Shown here one piece after another: positions 24,523-31,997 of a stretch of 64,000 nucleotides of DNA (position 1 is its first letter; every line of letters begins with the position of its first letter). Below the pieces are notes generated by a model, which was not told the origin of the DNA, made no database searches, and saw nothing but the letters and a program-made list of their open reading frames with translations. Source of the stretch: Candidatus Saccharibacteria bacterium oral taxon 488 (GTDB lineage: Bacteria; Patescibacteriota; Saccharimonadia; Saccharimonadales; Saccharimonadaceae); the NCBI GenBank assembly GCA_005697215.1, contig CP040003.1, positions 558,001 to 622,000 on the forward strand, written 5' to 3'. A program made the translations under genes and the position numbers.

Positions 24523-25824
24523 CTATCCGCGAAAGCGCGAGAAAAATTCATTTTTTCGCTTAATCCAGTCAGGTGACTGGCGCACTAATTTTTTCTCATC
24601 CTCGGTGCTGTGCAGGTTAATTTTAATCGCTTCCTCGAGCCAAACACCCCCGCTCGAACCTTTGAAGAGAGCCACGCCGCCCGCATGAAGTTTTTCGCGC
24701 ACAAATCCGCCGGCCATCAGCGCATCACGACACTCCTTGACCTGACAGCCGCGACGACGTGCTACCGGCGCCAGGTATTGATTAGCCATCTCGCCAACGG
24801 TCACTACCCAATCCAGCTCGTCCGGTGAGCACTGGGCGCCGAGCTTCGCATGACCGGCCTGCGTATCCTTGCGTAGCCCATTCATATTACCAAACACCAC
24901 GATACGCTGCGGCACCTCGAGACTGTACAGCGTTTGTAGTGCTGACAATGCCGTCAGCGGCGACGAGCTATAGCTATCATCAATCAGAATCGTCTGATCC
25001 GCGCCGCGAAGCACTTGCATCCGACCCGGCAGCGGAAGTAACTGACTCAAGCCCTTTTCAATCAACTCTTTCGTCATACCCATCCGCACCCCGGCGAGCA
25101 TCGCCACGACGGCTGGTCGCAGATTATGCTCACCAAGCAGCGGCAGCGTCACTGCGATGCCATTAGGATATTCCGGGCCGATAATCTTGCCGACATAACC
25201 GTGCTCCAGCGAGAAATCATGCTGCTCAAAATAATACTCAGCGACCTCGCTGGTACCATATGTCGTCATCTGGGGATTCGTCAAAAATGCGGCAAATCGA
25301 CCGTCGATATCATCACGGTTAATAGCCGCAAAGCGAGCATTATTCGCCAATGTCAACATCTCGCCAGCTACCTCTTCGACGGTATGTTCAACCCGCATGC
25401 GGCCAGAGGTGACTGACGTCACAACGGCCATGTCCGGCAAAATAACCTGCTGAAACCATGCATTAAAACCAGGCTGCATCGGGCTGAATTCTTGGACGAT
25501 GACATGAGCTTCGGGATGCTCGGCGCGAGCACGTTTCTTGACAGCTCGCATCATCTTGCGGCGGTGCCAAAATCCCCACTTCTCCTCCGGACGATTCTCG
25601 GGGTAGCGCACGCCCATGATTTGCAGGAGCGTTTGTAAGTGCGACGTTGGCTCAGCAGCGTGCATGGCGACAGCAAACTGCTGCGATAGCACAGTAGCGA
25701 TCGCTGTTTTGGCACTCGTTTTACCGGCACTCCCGGTCACTGCGATCAACTTGACATCAGCATGGTCGGCAAAAAATTGCCGGACATAGCGTATCATTTT
25801 TTTCTCAAACGACTTCTTGAACAT
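24523..25824 (-). CDS. Mur ligase (MurF-like)
   Basis: An ATP-dependent Mur-family ligase. The ATP loop VTGSAGKTSAKT (near residues 30-41), INRDD, central-domain GEHNLRPAVVAML, LIDDSYSSSPLTA (MurF-like NDAYNANP equivalent), VFGNMNGL in place of MGDMxEL, and KGSSGGVWLE at the end (KGSRxxxLE) favour MurF. That enzyme adds D-Ala-D-Ala to the UDP-MurNAc tripeptide. Start: the ATG at 25824 (433 aa) lies 7 bases after a -10 box; the ATG at 25836 overlaps that box. The short N-terminus lacks the usual MurF UDP-binding domain, so the substrate may differ. Confidence 0.8.
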   Translation of the reverse strand: MFKKSFEKKMIRYVRQFFADHADVKLIAVTGSAGKTSAKTAIATVLSQQFAVAMHAAEPTSHLQTLLQIMGVRYPENRPEEKWGFWHRRKMMRAVKKRARAEHPEAHVIVQEFSPMQPGFNAWFQQVILPDMAVVTSVTSGRMRVEHTVEEVAGEMLTLANNARFAAINRDDIDGRFAAFLTNPQMTTYGTSEVAEYYFEQHDFSLEHGYVGKIIGPEYPNGIAVTLPLLGEHNLRPAVVAMLAGVRMGMTKELIEKGLSQLLPLPGRMQVLRGADQTILIDDSYSSSPLTALSALQTLYSLEVPQRIVVFGNMNGLRKDTQAGHAKLGAQCSPDELDWVVTVGEMANQYLAPVARRRGCQVKECRDALMAGGFVREKLHAGGVALFKGSSGGVWLEEAIKINLHSTEDEKKLVRQSPDWIKRKNEFFSRFRG

Positions 25825-25831
25825 CCCCTTT

Positions 25832-25840
25832 ATCATACCA
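25832..25840 (-). promoter_or_regulatory. Extended -10 promoter of the Mur ligase gene, leaderless
   Basis: TGGTATGAT on the minus strand, then 7 bases (AAAGGGG) and the ATG at 25824. Confidence 0.6.
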
Positions 25841-25871
25841 TAAGCGCTATCAAACGCGCTACTTGACGAAC

Positions 25872-25961
25872 AAAAAAGAGCTGTTACGCGCCCACCCGGG
25901 GCAATTTCGTGTGTTTGTTTTGGATGGCAGCATAGGAAACGCCCCTATGCGTACCAGCTCT
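25872..25961 (-). terminator. Intrinsic terminator closing the small RNA
   Basis: A long-range AGAGCTG/CAGCTCT helix is followed directly by TTTTTT on the minus strand. It may also stop transcription coming from the GNAT gene. Confidence 0.5.
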
Positions 25962-25962
25962 G
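25872..25962 (-). ncRNA. Putative structured small RNA with intrinsic terminator, about 90 nt
   Basis: On the minus strand AGAGCTG at the 5' end (25955-25961) pairs with CAGCTCT (25877-25883), followed by a run of six T. Inside, GCATAGG and CCTATGC form a perfect 7 bp hairpin with a 7 base loop, and GCCATCC can pair with GGGTGGGC. GGGGC in the first hairpin could also pair with GCCCC, making a pseudoknot. A promoter with proper spacing lies just upstream. It does not show the SRP, 6S, tmRNA or RNase P RNA signatures I know, and there is no reading frame of note. A riboswitch is unlikely because the terminator closes the whole element before the Mur ligase promoter. Confidence 0.55.
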
Positions 25963-25967
25963 ACGAT

Positions 25968-25996
25968 ATTATGCGCTTTTTTGTTAAAAAGCACAA
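25968..25996 (-). promoter_or_regulatory. Promoter of the putative small RNA
   Basis: TTGTGC and CATAAT separated by 17 bases on the minus strand. The first base of the closing helix is 7 bases beyond the -10 box, where transcription should begin. Confidence 0.5.
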
Positions 25997-26016
25997 GGGG
26001 TTTGATCAATATTTAC

Positions 26017-26454
26017 CTACAATTGTTTAGCGAAGGCATTAGTGCTACGCACGACCGCGCCTTTTTTCAAGTAGAATCGCTGCGCCGCTTCACGTTCTGG
26101 GCGCGATGTAAACTCCAGTTTTTGAGCGCCCTGCTCGCGGCCCCAGTCAATGACAGCGTCCCAGAGTCGAGAACCGACACCCTTGCCCTGTACCGTTGGG
26201 TCAGTCACAAAATCATCAAGGTAAATTTTGCGCCCAGCAGCTGGCCCAAGTAGCAGTGCCGCCGTTGCCATGCCGACAACTTTGCCCGATAGTCGCGCCA
26301 ATAACAACACATGACTTGGCGAGTCAATGATCTGCTGTAACAGCTCGGCATCAGCCGGATGTGGCTTGCTGGTGAGTGCCGCGATGAGGTTAGTAATGTC
26401 TGCCACATCAGATTCGGCGATGTGGGATGCTCGTTTAATTGTCAATTCGTTCAT
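26017..26454 (-). CDS. GNAT family N-acetyltransferase
   Basis: A 145 aa acetyl-CoA-dependent acetyltransferase. The acetyl-CoA loop is VQGKGVGSRLWDAVIDW (near residues 90-106), with the beta-bulge KIYLDDFVTDP before it and the late EFTSRPEREAAQRFYLKKGA typical of small GNATs. The acceptor (amine, protein N-terminus or antibiotic) cannot be told. It is transcribed away from pta through a 20 base spacer and its mRNA should be leaderless. Confidence 0.88.
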   Translation of the reverse strand: MNELTIKRASHIAESDVADITNLIAALTSKPHPADAELLQQIIDSPSHVLLLARLSGKVVGMATAALLLGPAAGRKIYLDDFVTDPTVQGKGVGSRLWDAVIDWGREQGAQKLEFTSRPEREAAQRFYLKKGAVVRSTNAFAKQL

Positions 26455-26474
26455 AGTTCCATTATACTATACTC
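26455..26474. promoter_or_regulatory. 20 bp bidirectional promoter, both genes leaderless
   Basis: The complete gap between the ATGs of GNAT and pta. Minus strand: TATAAT at 26461-26466, 6 bases before the GNAT ATG. Plus strand: TATACT at 26463-26468, 6 bases before the pta ATG, with TTGTCA 18 bases upstream inside GNAT. The two -10 boxes overlap by four bases, so they should exclude each other. Confidence 0.7.
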
Positions 26475-27338
26475 ATGAATCAGCACATACGAGACTTAGC
26501 AAAAATTTTAGCTTTAAACCCGCCGCGCGTGGTATTTCCTGAGGGCGATAATCACATCATCCAGCAGGCAGCGCGCGCACTAGAAGAAAGCGGCGCGGTG
26601 CAGCCGGTGCTGCTTGATGGAAAAGAGGACGCTATCAGTCGCGGTGCAACGATGCTAACGAGCGGCGAGGCTGACGTTATGGTGGCTGGAATTGATCATC
26701 CAACGAAAGACGTGCTCCGAGCTGGGCTGAAAATTGTTGGACTGGCGCCCGATGTTCGGTATGCATCCAGCTTTTTCGTGATAGACATTCCACAGTTTCA
26801 GGGCGGCGAACAGGGTCTGCTCCTCTTTGCCGACTGCGGCATGAACATTCAGCCAAACGCCGAACAACTGGCGGCAATTGCTGTGGCCTCAGCGGATAGT
26901 GCGGCGTCGCTCGGCTGGGAGCCACGCGTGGCTATGCTGTCATACTCAACGAAAGGCAGCGCTGGTGGCGACAGTGTCGAGCTCGTCACGCAGGCCCTAC
27001 AACTCGTCAAAACAGAGCGGCCCGATATATCAATTGATGGCGAACTGCAATTAGACGCGGCAATCGTCCCGACTATCGGCCAGAAAAAATCACCGGACAG
27101 TCCGGTTGCTGGTCAGGCTAATGTCCTTGTGTTTCCTAATCTTGATTCTGGCAATATCGCGTATAAGTTAGCAGAACACCTGGCCGGCGGTCATGCGTAC
27201 GGGCCAATCTTGCAGGGTTTTGCCCGACCGATCAGCGACTTATCGCGCGGCTCCAGCGTTGATGACGTGATCGGCGCCACGCTCATCACTGCCAGCATGG
27301 CGCGGGGTACACGCCTAGCAACGAAGGCTACTGGGTGA
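26475..27338 (+). CDS. pta: Phosphate acetyltransferase/butyryltransferase family enzyme
   Basis: Transfers the acetyl group between CoA and phosphate, giving acetyl phosphate for ATP synthesis. The 287 aa protein has the short PTA_PTB domain only. Typical blocks: LNPPRVVFPEGDN at the start, FADCGMNIQPNAEQLAAIA, MLSYSTKGSAGG, and toward the end VFPNLDSGNIAYKL with GPILQGFARPISDLSRG. No acetate kinase gene is nearby. Its 3' end overlaps the convergent HAM1-like gene by 11 bases. Phosphotransbutyrylase is the alternative, but DLSRG and the LDSGN block favour Pta. Confidence 0.9.
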   Translation: MNQHIRDLAKILALNPPRVVFPEGDNHIIQQAARALEESGAVQPVLLDGKEDAISRGATMLTSGEADVMVAGIDHPTKDVLRAGLKIVGLAPDVRYASSFFVIDIPQFQGGEQGLLLFADCGMNIQPNAEQLAAIAVASADSAASLGWEPRVAMLSYSTKGSAGGDSVELVTQALQLVKTERPDISIDGELQLDAAIVPTIGQKKSPDSPVAGQANVLVFPNLDSGNIAYKLAEHLAGGHAYGPILQGFARPISDLSRGSSVDDVIGATLITASMARGTRLATKATG

Positions 27339-27897
27339 CATACCACTGCGCAAATTGATGCCATTGCTGCAGCGTGTCGGTTCTAACCGCCAAGCCTTGG
27401 TCGCGCCGATCAAACACCTCGGACATCGTCAGGCCGTTACTGCCATCCATCGTAATAATCTTGTTGACCGACGCACCACTCTTGCCACGCGGCAGAGCGA
27501 CAAACTTCCCCGGCTGATCAAAGATAAATGTCTGTAGAGTATGCCCGTCGTAATAGGCGACAATATCATGGAGGATAATCTGCCAATCGTCTTTATCGCG
27601 TAGCAGCGCCAAAAAATCCTCGGGCGTCAACCAGTGCGCGATATCCTTCATATAGCCACCCGGAAAGCCGCCGAGCGCGGGCACTTCCCAATTACTATCG
27701 TTGACAACAACCGGCTTGCCAGCCCTCTCGTACGCTGCCCGAACCTTAGCCTCGGTAATTTTCAATGGATCACGGTGCTGGATCTCATCAATATCTAGAT
27801 TAATAATCTCCACCGCTATGTCGTATTGACTCAGCGTGGCTGTCGCTTCCTCGATTTTACGTGGGTTACCAGTGACGAGATTGATGTGTTTTGTCAT
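27328..27897 (-). CDS. HAM1/RdgB-like non-canonical NTP pyrophosphatase, variant 1
   Basis: The 189 aa frame starts MTKHINLVTGNPRKIEEA, matching the HAM1 substrate-binding (S/T)xNxxKxxE motif. VVVNDSNWEVPALGGFPGGYMKD replaces the usual EDDSGLeVdaLnGaPG..s. The nucleotide-specific basic end is PRGKSGASVNKI. HAM1 proteins hydrolyse dITP, XTP and related bases; the sequence drift suggests a different substrate. The ATG at 27897 lies 7 bases after TGCTATAAT with no ribosome site between them, the clearest leaderless case in the window. Confidence 0.75.
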   Translation of the reverse strand: MTKHINLVTGNPRKIEEATATLSQYDIAVEIINLDIDEIQHRDPLKITEAKVRAAYERAGKPVVVNDSNWEVPALGGFPGGYMKDIAHWLTPEDFLALLRDKDDWQIILHDIVAYYDGHTLQTFIFDQPGKFVALPRGKSGASVNKIITMDGSNGLTMSEVFDRRDQGLAVRTDTLQQWHQFAQWYVTQ

Positions 27898-27904
27898 GGG
27901 GTTT

Positions 27905-27913
27905 ATTATAGCA
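27905..27913 (-). promoter_or_regulatory. Extended -10 promoter, leaderless, no Shine-Dalgarno
   Basis: TGCTATAAT on the minus strand, then AAACCCC and the ATG. The spacer has no purine-rich ribosome site. Confidence 0.72.
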
Positions 27914-27965
27914 TTTCTTATTTTAGTGTAGCCGTAGCACTGGTTTTGCCATAGGGAATCCTTCG

Positions 27966-28316
27966 TCAACCAACCTCACTCAGCGCCTTTATAATATCCT
28001 CATCCCGTGAGACCGCACGAACGTTTGGTAGTTGTAAAAACCATTTCGGGTTATCATGAACGACGACCACTGGTTTACCAAGCGCTATCGCCATGCCAAC
28101 TTCGTAGCGTGCGCTCTCCTGGTCGGATTCCCATAGATATACCAAAACATCGGCAGAACGAACAGCCTGAACTTCATCTTCCGGGCCGAAATTTGTCTCG
28201 TCATCTTTGTAATTATAGTACCAATTACACGGAATACTATAGCCGGAATCCTCTAGGGTTTTTGCCACGCGATTCGCCCTGTCGAGATTTTTGCCAGCTA
28301 GATAGATCACTTTCAT
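27966..28316 (-). CDS. Nucleoside 2-deoxyribosyltransferase-like protein
   Basis: A 116 aa protein with the Rossmann-like NDT fold: KVIYLAGKNLDRANRVAKTLE at the start, RSADVLVYLWESDQESARYEVGMAIALGKPVVVV in the middle. The Glu in ARYEVGMA occupies the place of the catalytic Glu of deoxyribosyltransferases (SxGTxxExGxA). The length is short but within range. The likely role is base exchange or hydrolysis of (deoxy)nucleosides or their monophosphates. TIR-like or DUF4406 relatives share the fold and cannot be excluded. Confidence 0.72.
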   Translation of the reverse strand: MKVIYLAGKNLDRANRVAKTLEDSGYSIPCNWYYNYKDDETNFGPEDEVQAVRSADVLVYLWESDQESARYEVGMAIALGKPVVVVHDNPKWFLQLPNVRAVSRDEDIIKALSEVG

Positions 28317-28322
28317 ATATAA

Positions 28323-28331
28323 ATAATAGCA
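28323..28331 (-). promoter_or_regulatory. Extended -10 promoter, leaderless
   Basis: TGCTATTAT on the minus strand, then 6 bases (TTATAT) and the ATG at 28316. Confidence 0.65.
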
Positions 28332-28336
28332 TGTAT

Positions 28337-28882
28337 TTATTCAAGTGTGGTGAGAAATTGACGGACAGCAGCAATTGGTTTGAAAGTGCCAGCGTCCTCA
28401 TCTGGCGTTAATTCGGCACGAGTTTTACCCTCGTAGCCATCCGGGCAAAATATTTTATCCCAGCCAAAGCCGCCATCGCCTATGGGATGCTCAGAGATGG
28501 CGCCATGAAGTTCAGCGCGAAATAACTTGATCCGCTGGCCGTCGCAGTAGCCAAACACACATGCCGCTACTGCCGATCGGTCGTCAAAGCTATCGAGTAT
28601 CCGACAGAGATTCTCTAAGCCGTTCGGCGCCTCGACAAAAAACTTGATAAACGGACCCGGCAGTCCACCGAGCGCTGTAAACTCAAGCGCCACATCCTCG
28701 ACCAGAACCGGACATTTGGCGACCACATACGCCTGGCGAACCTTATGCTCAACAATCTCTTCCAAGCTCGTTGATTGAATCTCCATTAAATCAACTACCT
28801 GGTGCGTTAGTGGCAAGCCCAGCACACGCGCTAGAGCATCTGCTTTGTGTTGATTGCTAGTGATAAACGTAACTACCTTCAT
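28337..28882 (-). CDS. HAM1/RdgB-like non-canonical purine NTP pyrophosphatase, variant 2
   Basis: Closer to canonical RdgB than the neighbour at 27.3 kb: TFITSNQHKADALARVLG at the start, VLVEDVALEFTALGGLPGPFIKFF (the DDSGL acidic block, here EDVAL), GDGGFGWDKIFCPDGY, and TRAELTPDEDAGT. The enzyme removes inosine, xanthosine or modified nucleotides from the pool. The ATG at 28882 (181 aa) is chosen; a GTG at 28891 overlapping the upstream stop is also possible. Confidence 0.85.
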   Translation of the reverse strand: MKVVTFITSNQHKADALARVLGLPLTHQVVDLMEIQSTSLEEIVEHKVRQAYVVAKCPVLVEDVALEFTALGGLPGPFIKFFVEAPNGLENLCRILDSFDDRSAVAACVFGYCDGQRIKLFRAELHGAISEHPIGDGGFGWDKIFCPDGYEGKTRAELTPDEDAGTFKPIAAVRQFLTTLE

Positions 28883-28887
28883 CACAC

Positions 28888-29544
28888 TCACACCCGAGTT
28901 TTGGAGGTGATTTTCTGAAATCGTGGCACAGATTTCCCGTCCAGTACTATTGTTTCCGTAAACATACTGGCAGGGCGGGCAAATAGTTCATATTCATTTT
29001 CATAGAGAGGTCGGTAAATCACCAGGAGTTCTGCTGTCTCAGTTTCTAAGGCTAGGCCGATTACCTCGTATAGCTTGCCTGATTTGCCATGCCTGTACGT
29101 ACCCTTGCTGACCCCCATATGATGGCTCTGCTTTTCGATATCCACTGTTTCTTCACGATACTTCCCTGGCTGGGCGCGCAGTATTTCCACCCATCTACTG
29201 TCATCCGTAAAATCATTGTATTCAATATAGTGCCGATTATCAAAGCCACCATTATCCTGCTTTTTACGCACCATTTCTTCTTGAACTTGCTCTATAGAAA
29301 AGCCAAAGGCCTGGCGCAGCGCGTCAACGACTTCTTGCAAATCAGCCAGCTCTTTGAGCGATTCATCACGCTGATTATCATCCAGCGGAATCTCATCTAC
29401 CTCCTCGTGAACCTTGCGGAGCAGCTCGCGGCGAAACGCTTGCTTGTCTAATGTCCGGTACTCCGTATGCAAAAATTCTGGATCATCCAGGCACTTTTTT
29501 ACCACTTTGTCGCGAACTAACTTTTGTAAGTAAAATCGGATCAT
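28888..29544 (-). CDS. All-alpha NTP pyrophosphatase (MazG-like, COG4997) fused to DUF1653
   Basis: Residues 1-110 resemble the predicted house-cleaning NTP pyrophosphatases: YLQKLVRDKVV, then KVHEEVDEI and DESLKELADLQEVVDAL, which supply the acidic metal-binding EExxE...ExxD pattern. Residues of about 140-210 match DUF1653: GTYRHGKSGKLYEVIGLA, VIYRPLYENEYELFARP, MFTETI and VPRFQ. The two domains are usually separate. DUF1653 has no known reaction. Only four bases separate it from the gene upstream, and its stop overlaps the possible GTG start of HAM1 variant 2. Confidence 0.82.
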   Translation of the reverse strand: MIRFYLQKLVRDKVVKKCLDDPEFLHTEYRTLDKQAFRRELLRKVHEEVDEIPLDDNQRDESLKELADLQEVVDALRQAFGFSIEQVQEEMVRKKQDNGGFDNRHYIEYNDFTDDSRWVEILRAQPGKYREETVDIEKQSHHMGVSKGTYRHGKSGKLYEVIGLALETETAELLVIYRPLYENEYELFARPASMFTETIVLDGKSVPRFQKITSKTRV

Positions 29545-29548
29545 CTAG

Positions 29549-29953
29549 TTACCTCCGTTGGGTTAATGTTTCAACGCCATCTTCATAAACCAATTCGCCA
29601 ATCTCAACTTCGTAAATATGCTTATCATCACGAAACGCAAAAAATCGAACGGTTTTCTGCTGCTGCCAAGCTTGGATTATTTCCGCCCGCACGCCATCAG
29701 CGATGTCGCCAAATACCCAGAGCTCATCAGCGCGCGCCACCAGCGTATTATTGGCGCGCCGCACCGTGTCACGCTCCACCGCGTCGAGTAGAAAATAGTC
29801 AAAACTGGTAAACGGATTGATTGGTACAACGCCTTGTTCGAGTGCAAATTTCGTTACGAAAAATCTCATGTAAAAATATTTCTTTGACATCGCCGTAAAC
29901 ACAACCGTGTCGGCAGGTTTGATGGCGAGGGCGCGATGTGATTGCTGATTCAT
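29549..29953 (-). CDS. Unknown 134 aa protein, possibly deoxyribosyltransferase-like
   Basis: No clear family. It has a Rossmann-like alternation: PADTVVFTAM, VVPINPFTSFDYF, then RRANNTLVARADELWVFG and ADGVRAEIIQAWQQQKTVRFF. The ADELWVFG...GVRAEI segment recalls the NDT/DUF4406 fold, where an Asp or Glu at this place contacts ribose, and its neighbours are nucleotide enzymes. The ribosome site AAGGAGGT lies seven bases before the ATG, showing translation from a leader. It starts 13 bases after ligA and is probably in the same transcript. Confidence 0.6.
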   Translation of the reverse strand: MNQQSHRALAIKPADTVVFTAMSKKYFYMRFFVTKFALEQGVVPINPFTSFDYFLLDAVERDTVRRANNTLVARADELWVFGDIADGVRAEIIQAWQQQKTVRFFAFRDDKHIYEVEIGELVYEDGVETLTQRR

Positions 29954-29966
29954 GATTATTACCTCC

Positions 29967-31997
29967 TTATTGTATAATCTCTAACAATGTTTGTTCATCA
30001 ATAATTTTGGTGCCGTATTGTTCGGCTTTTTTCAATTTACTGGCGCCAACTTTACCGCCGGCTACCAAATATGTTGTATCTTTTGCAACAGCAGTTTGGA
30101 AGGTGCCACCAAGATCACGGATTTTTTCAGCAGCAACGTCGCGGCCCATCGACTGCAGGGTGCCGGTGATGACAAAACTTTGGCCAGCCAGACGGTCGGA
30201 TTTTTGGCTAAACTGTGGCGCCACGCCCAAGTCAGCAAATTTTTTGAGCAGCATCACGTTATCTTCATCAGCAAACCACGCCACGATCGACTCGGCGACA
30301 ATTTCGCCCACTCCGTCTACTTCGCGTAGCTCATCAATAGTCGCTTGGCTGAGCTTCTCAACACTTTCAAAGTGATTTGTGAGATCAATCGCTGTCTGCG
30401 CGCCAACATGCCGAATACCGAGACCAAATAAAAACCGCTCCAAGGCTGGCTGTTTCTTAGCAGCAATGGCATCAATGAGCTTTTGCGCAGAAATCTCAGC
30501 AAAGCGCTCCAGCTGCAGCAAATCATCTTTCGTCAACCGGTAAATATCCGCCAAATCGTTAACTAGCCCAGCCTCGACCAGCGCCTCGACATTTTTCTCG
30601 CCCAGCGTATCAATGTCCAGCGCACCTTTGGAGGCAAAGTGCGCTAGGGACCGCTTCAAAATCAGCGGGCCGCTCAAACCTTTAACGCGGTACACCGCCT
30701 CGCCTGCTGGCCGTATAAATTCTAGCTCCGGATATTGGCGCGACAGTTCTGCCGAATAATCAATTGGCTTAGAATCTGCCGGCCGCAATTCTTTCAAAAC
30801 ACTCTCAACCTGCGGGATGATATCGCCCGCCTTGAAAATCACCACCGTATCGCCGCGGCGCACATCCAGCCGAGCAATTTCGTCGGCGTTATGTAGGCTA
30901 GCGTGCTGCACCGTCGTACCTGCCACCACCACGGGGTCAAACACCGCTACTGGCGTGGCCGCACCGGTTCGACCGATGGAGATAACGATATCACGGACGA
31001 TGGTCGTAGCTTCTTCGGCGGCAAATTTATACGCCACTGCCGCTCGCGGTGTCTTGCCAACGATGCCGAGCTCGGCAAACTGTCGCCGGTCGTTGAGCTT
31101 GATGACCGCTCCGTCGGTGTTAAACTGCAGTGACTGACGCACTTCATCCAGATGATCAACATAGCTCATCACTTCATCCAAGCCATAGACAATTTGTGTC
31201 TGCCGACTAGTGGTGATACCCAGCTCGTTCATCATTTGATAGCCAAAGGCAATCGTCGGCGTGTCCTCAAGGTTGTCGCGAATAATGTCATAGCCAACAA
31301 AATTGAGCGGACGCTCTGCCACCAGTTTTGGATCAAGCTGGCGAATCGTCCCCGCCGCCAAGTTACGCGGATTAGCAAATTCTGGCTGACCGGCCGCTCG
31401 CCGACGCTGGTTTAATGCTGCAAAGTCAGCCTTGTGCATCACAATTTCACCACGAATTTCCGTTCGACCACGCAAAAAATGAGCAAATCGTTGATTGGCG
31501 CGTAGTGTCAGCGGCACATTCTGAATCGTCCGCACATTCATGGTCACATCTTCACCAACTAGTCCGTCGCCCCGCGTCACGGCCCGTGTCAGCACACCGT
31601 CCTCATAAATCAGCGCACACGCCAAGCCGTCCATTTTGATATCACACAAAAATTCTTCAGTGATATCACTACGCACTTTGTGCATACGCTCTATCCACGC
31701 CGCAACTTCCGCCCTGTCAAACACATCCTGCAGTGAAATCATCCGCGTCTGGTGCTGAACCTTGGTAAATTTACTGAGCGCTTTTCCTGCCACCCGCTGG
31801 GTTGGGCTGTCTGGCGTGATAAGTTCCGGAAATTGCTCTTCCAGCTGCGACAGTTCATGTTTCAGGCTATCAGCCGCCGCCTCGCTCATGATCGATTCGT
31901 CAAGCACATGATAATGATAGCGATAATCATTGATCAGATCTCGCAGTTTGACAATTCGTTGCTCGGCCGCCTGCCGGTCAAGCTGGCGCGCTGTCAT
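29967..31997 (-). CDS. ligA: NAD-dependent DNA ligase LigA lacking the zinc finger
   Basis: Seals nicks using NAD+. Domain order is normal: Ia with DYRYHYHVLD, nucleotidyltransferase with the adenylated Lys in CDIKMDGLA (usually EPKxDG), TRGDGLVGEDVT, NPRNLAAGT, OB fold (GRTGAATPVAVFDPV), helix-hairpin-helix repeats, and a BRCT domain (SFVITGTLQSMGRD) at the end. The four Cys of the zinc finger (CPxCG...CxNxxCPAQ) are all replaced: the stretch reads YPELEF...YRVKGLSGPLIL. Start 31997 (676 aa) overlaps the upstream gene by 20 bases. Confidence 0.95.
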   Translation of the reverse strand: MTARQLDRQAAEQRIVKLRDLINDYRYHYHVLDESIMSEAAADSLKHELSQLEEQFPELITPDSPTQRVAGKALSKFTKVQHQTRMISLQDVFDRAEVAAWIERMHKVRSDITEEFLCDIKMDGLACALIYEDGVLTRAVTRGDGLVGEDVTMNVRTIQNVPLTLRANQRFAHFLRGRTEIRGEIVMHKADFAALNQRRRAAGQPEFANPRNLAAGTIRQLDPKLVAERPLNFVGYDIIRDNLEDTPTIAFGYQMMNELGITTSRQTQIVYGLDEVMSYVDHLDEVRQSLQFNTDGAVIKLNDRRQFAELGIVGKTPRAAVAYKFAAEEATTIVRDIVISIGRTGAATPVAVFDPVVVAGTTVQHASLHNADEIARLDVRRGDTVVIFKAGDIIPQVESVLKELRPADSKPIDYSAELSRQYPELEFIRPAGEAVYRVKGLSGPLILKRSLAHFASKGALDIDTLGEKNVEALVEAGLVNDLADIYRLTKDDLLQLERFAEISAQKLIDAIAAKKQPALERFLFGLGIRHVGAQTAIDLTNHFESVEKLSQATIDELREVDGVGEIVAESIVAWFADEDNVMLLKKFADLGVAPQFSQKSDRLAGQSFVITGTLQSMGRDVAAEKIRDLGGTFQTAVAKDTTYLVAGGKVGASKLKKAEQYGTKIIDEQTLLEIIQ

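Noticed and set aside
25872..25962. SRP (4.5S) RNA
   Set aside because: The conserved GGAAGCAGCC internal-loop sequence is absent, although size and single long hairpin shape would fit.
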